64,000 bases of DNA, from positions 930,001 to 994,000 of the forward strand of contig NZ_CP131913.1 in NCBI RefSeq assembly GCF_030704205.1. The letters are read 5' to 3'. This document shows, piece after piece, positions 62,516-64,000 of this stretch. Position numbers and translations under genes: made by a program. The notes below the pieces were generated by a model that had not been told where the DNA came from, searched no databases, and worked only from the letters and a program-made list of their open reading frames with translations. The stretch comes from Halomonas alkalicola. Lineage in GTDB: Bacteria > Pseudomonadota > Gammaproteobacteria > Pseudomonadales > Halomonadaceae. Every line of letters begins with the position of its first letter. Positions within the stretch are counted from its first letter, which is position 1.

Positions 62516-62545
62516 CTTGAAACCCGCGGGCTCCGGACGTATCTA
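62516..62545 (+). promoter_or_regulatory. Sigma-32-like promoter of htpX
   Basis: CTTGAAA at 62516-62522 is a perfect heat-shock -35 box. After 14 bases comes ACGTATCTA (62537-62545), sharing the ATnTA end of the CCCCATnTA -10 box. It lies 84 bases before htpX, a heat-shock protease gene, which supports the call. Confidence 0.5.
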
Positions 62546-62628
62546 AGCCAAAGCTTCTGAACGCCGCGCCCCCGCGCGGCACCTCACTTCGGATCCCCTT
62601 TCCCTCGATAACCATTGGAGACTGCACC

Positions 62629-63531
62629 ATGATGAGAATCCTGCTCTTTCTGGGCACCAACCTGGGCGTCATCATCGTCGCCAGCATCACCCTGCGGCTG
62701 CTGGGGGTGGAAGGCTATCTGCGCGGCCAGGGCATCAACTTCAACAGCCTGCTGATCTTCTGCTTCATCGTCGGCATGGCAGGCTCGATGATCTCGCTGT
62801 TCATCTCCAAGTGGATGGCCAAGCGCAGCACCGGCACCGTGATCATCGAGACGCCAAGCAACGCCACCGAGAAGTGGCTGCTCGACACCGTGGAAGAGCT
62901 CTCCCGGGAGGCCGGCATCAAGACGCCCGAGGTGGGCATCTTCCCCGCCCAGCAGTCCAACGCCTTCGCCACCGGCTGGAACCGCAATGACGCCCTGGTG
63001 GCGGTCTCCGCCGGCCTGCTCAACCGCATGCGCCCCGAGGAGGTGCGCGCGGTGCTGGCCCACGAGATCGGCCACGTGGCCAACGGTGACATGGTGACCC
63101 TGGCGCTGATCCAGGGGGTGGTGAACACCTTCGTGATGTTCTTCGCCCGGGTGGTCGCCCACCTGGTGGACCAGTTCCTCAAGAGCCGCAGCGACGGCGC
63201 GGGGCTCGGCTTCATGGGCTACTTCGCGGTGGTGATCGTCGCCGAGATCGTGTTCGGCATCATCGCCTCGGCCATCGTCGCCTGGTTCTCGCGCTTCCGC
63301 GAGTACCGCGCCGACGCCGCCGGCGCCAAGCTGGCCGGCTCCGGCGCCATGATCAACGCCCTCGCCCGCCTCAAGGCGGAGACCGAGATGCCCGACCAGA
63401 TGCCGGACACCCTGCGCGCCATGGCCATCACCAAGGGCCAGACCAAGTCGCTGATGGAGCGCCTGTTCGCCAGCCATCCACCGCTGGACGATCGCATCCG
63501 CGCCCTGAAGGAATCCGCCTACCGTCAGTAA
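62629..63531 (+). CDS. htpX: Membrane zinc protease HtpX
   Basis: M48-family inner-membrane metalloprotease (300 aa) that degrades misfolded membrane proteins together with FtsH. Two N-terminal helices (about 4-24 and 40-60), the zinc motif HEIGH (145-149), two more helices (about 160-220) and the third zinc-ligand region [10 protein letters not shown] are visible. The C terminus [20 protein letters not shown] is typical. A heat-shock-type promoter precedes it and a strong terminator follows. Confidence 0.97.
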   Translation: MMRILLFLGTNLGVIIVASITLRLLGVEGYLRGQGINFNSLLIFCFIVGMAGSMISLFISKWMAKRSTGTVIIETPSNATEKWLLDTVEELSREAGIKTPEVGIFPAQQSNAFATGWNRNDALVAVSAGLLNRMRPEEVRAVLAHEIGHVANGDMVTLALIQGVVNTFVMFFARVVAHLVDQFLKSRSDGAGLGFMGYFAVVIVAEIVFGIIASAIVAWFSRFREYRADAAGAKLAGSGAMINALARLKAETEMPDQMPDTLRAMAITKGQTKSLMERLFASHPPLDDRIRALKESAYRQ

Positions 63532-63562
63532 CGGCGATCAGCCATTCCGACGGCCAGAATGC

Positions 63563-63590
63563 AGAGGGCCCGCCATTGGCGGGCCCTCTT
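63563..63590. terminator. Terminator after htpX
   Basis: AGAGGGCCCGCC and GGCGGGCCCTCT form a 12-bp perfect stem with a 3-base loop, 31 bases after the htpX stop. Only two Ts follow. It may serve both htpX and the convergent gene. Confidence 0.7.
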
Positions 63591-63665
63591 GCGTTGCAGC
63601 GTCTGTCATCACCGGTGGCAAATCCGCAGCGAAGCGTAAGTTTTGGCATCCGGCGCATGCCCTGG

Positions 63666-63986
63666 TTATGCTTGAAACTCGATATTCACAGCCGACTCGT
63701 CTCCACAATGAATGAATATCTTGCCTTTAGCTGAGCCTGCAGATTGAAACTGGAACCAACCACGGCCAGAGTTCTCGCGGCCATCGTCATTGCCGGACCA
63801 CGAGAATTCGACGCGCGCTCCATCATCAGTAACGCGATAATCGATTTCCCCCTCGACTGCGCCGAACATGAAGAAACCAAGGCCGTCTTTATCGAACTGA
63901 AAATACCCGGGCTCGATAAGATCAACAAAATCTTGATCCCACATCTCCATCCACTTGATTCGCCATCTTCCCACAATATTAATCAA
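63666..63986 (-). CDS. Hypothetical protein, AT-richer than the rest
   Basis: A 106-aa protein, MINIVGRWRIKWMEMWDQ to NIEFQA, rich in aromatic and acidic residues and predicted to be all beta. The blocks MEMWDQDFVDLIEPGYFQF and VEFSWSGNDDGRENSGRGW recur in an unnamed family of small bacterial proteins of scattered distribution. No signal or membrane segment. Its base composition and codon use are clearly more AT-rich than the neighbours, which suggests horizontal acquisition. The start is taken as ATG 63986 near the window edge. Function unknown. Confidence 0.75.
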   Translation of the reverse strand: MINIVGRWRIKWMEMWDQDFVDLIEPGYFQFDKDGLGFFMFGAVEGEIDYRVTDDGARVEFSWSGNDDGRENSGRGWFQFQSAGSAKGKIFIHCGDESAVNIEFQA

Positions 63987-64000
63987 GTTACCTCCTGAAT

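Overview
The window is a 64 kb piece of a high-GC gammaproteobacterial chromosome. Gene order and protein sequence point to a Halomonas-like member of the Halomonadaceae. The order of the housekeeping blocks (mla-murA-his, kds/lpt/rpoN/ptsN, pmbA/tldD, rng/maf/mre, gatCAB, hemA-prfA-prmC, lolB-ispE-prs-rplY-pth-ychF) is the one known from Pseudomonas and relatives. The genus is an inference. No 16S gene, tRNA, CRISPR array, insertion sequence or prophage was found. No stretch over 300 bases lacks a gene.

Region 1 (1-16.6 kb) is an envelope and nitrogen-PTS block. It starts with a 5'-truncated DegS/AlgW-type protease (+). It then has a long minus-strand operon, mlaFEDCB-ibaG-murA-hisG-hisD, for outer-membrane lipid asymmetry, peptidoglycan precursor synthesis and histidine synthesis. 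Divergent from it runs yrbG-kdsD-kdsC-lptC-lptA-lptB (Kdo supply and LPS export), followed by rpoN-hpf-ptsN-rapZ-npr. A near-consensus sigma-54 promoter lies directly before rpoN.

Region 2 (16.6-32 kb) holds pmbA/tldD (TldD/E protease), darP (50S assembly), yhdP, rng, maf, mreD-mreC-mreB and gatCAB. The mreB reading frame is broken by two small insertions, and mreC lacks a normal start codon at the place where homology begins. These are the most striking anomalies in the window and could be real or sequence errors.

Region 3 (32-47.7 kb) is the accessory part: a polyamine (putrescine) uptake and gamma-glutamylation catabolic island. It has a PuuR-like regulator, a puuD-aminotransferase-puuC operon divergent from puuA, and a seven-gene minus-strand run (FAD oxidase, second glutamine-synthetase-like ligase, potF-G-H-I transporter, second FAD oxidase). 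Together these import putrescine, glutamylate it, oxidise or transaminate it, and hydrolyse the product towards GABA.

Region 4 (47.7-64 kb) returns to housekeeping: moeB-like E1 enzyme, Lrp-type regulator, prmC-prfA-hemA, then divergent TPR lipoprotein-lolB-ispE-prs-rplY-pth-ychF, msrB, a YlqF/RbgA-type GTPase, alaA, htpX with a sigma-32-like promoter, and a final AT-richer hypothetical gene.

No clearly new multi-gene system is visible. The items most worth following are the mreB/mreC lesions, several short tandem duplications inside or at the edges of genes, and a handful of regulatory motifs (sigma-54, sigma-32, a perfect palindrome before rng, a terminator abutting the pth ribosome binding site).
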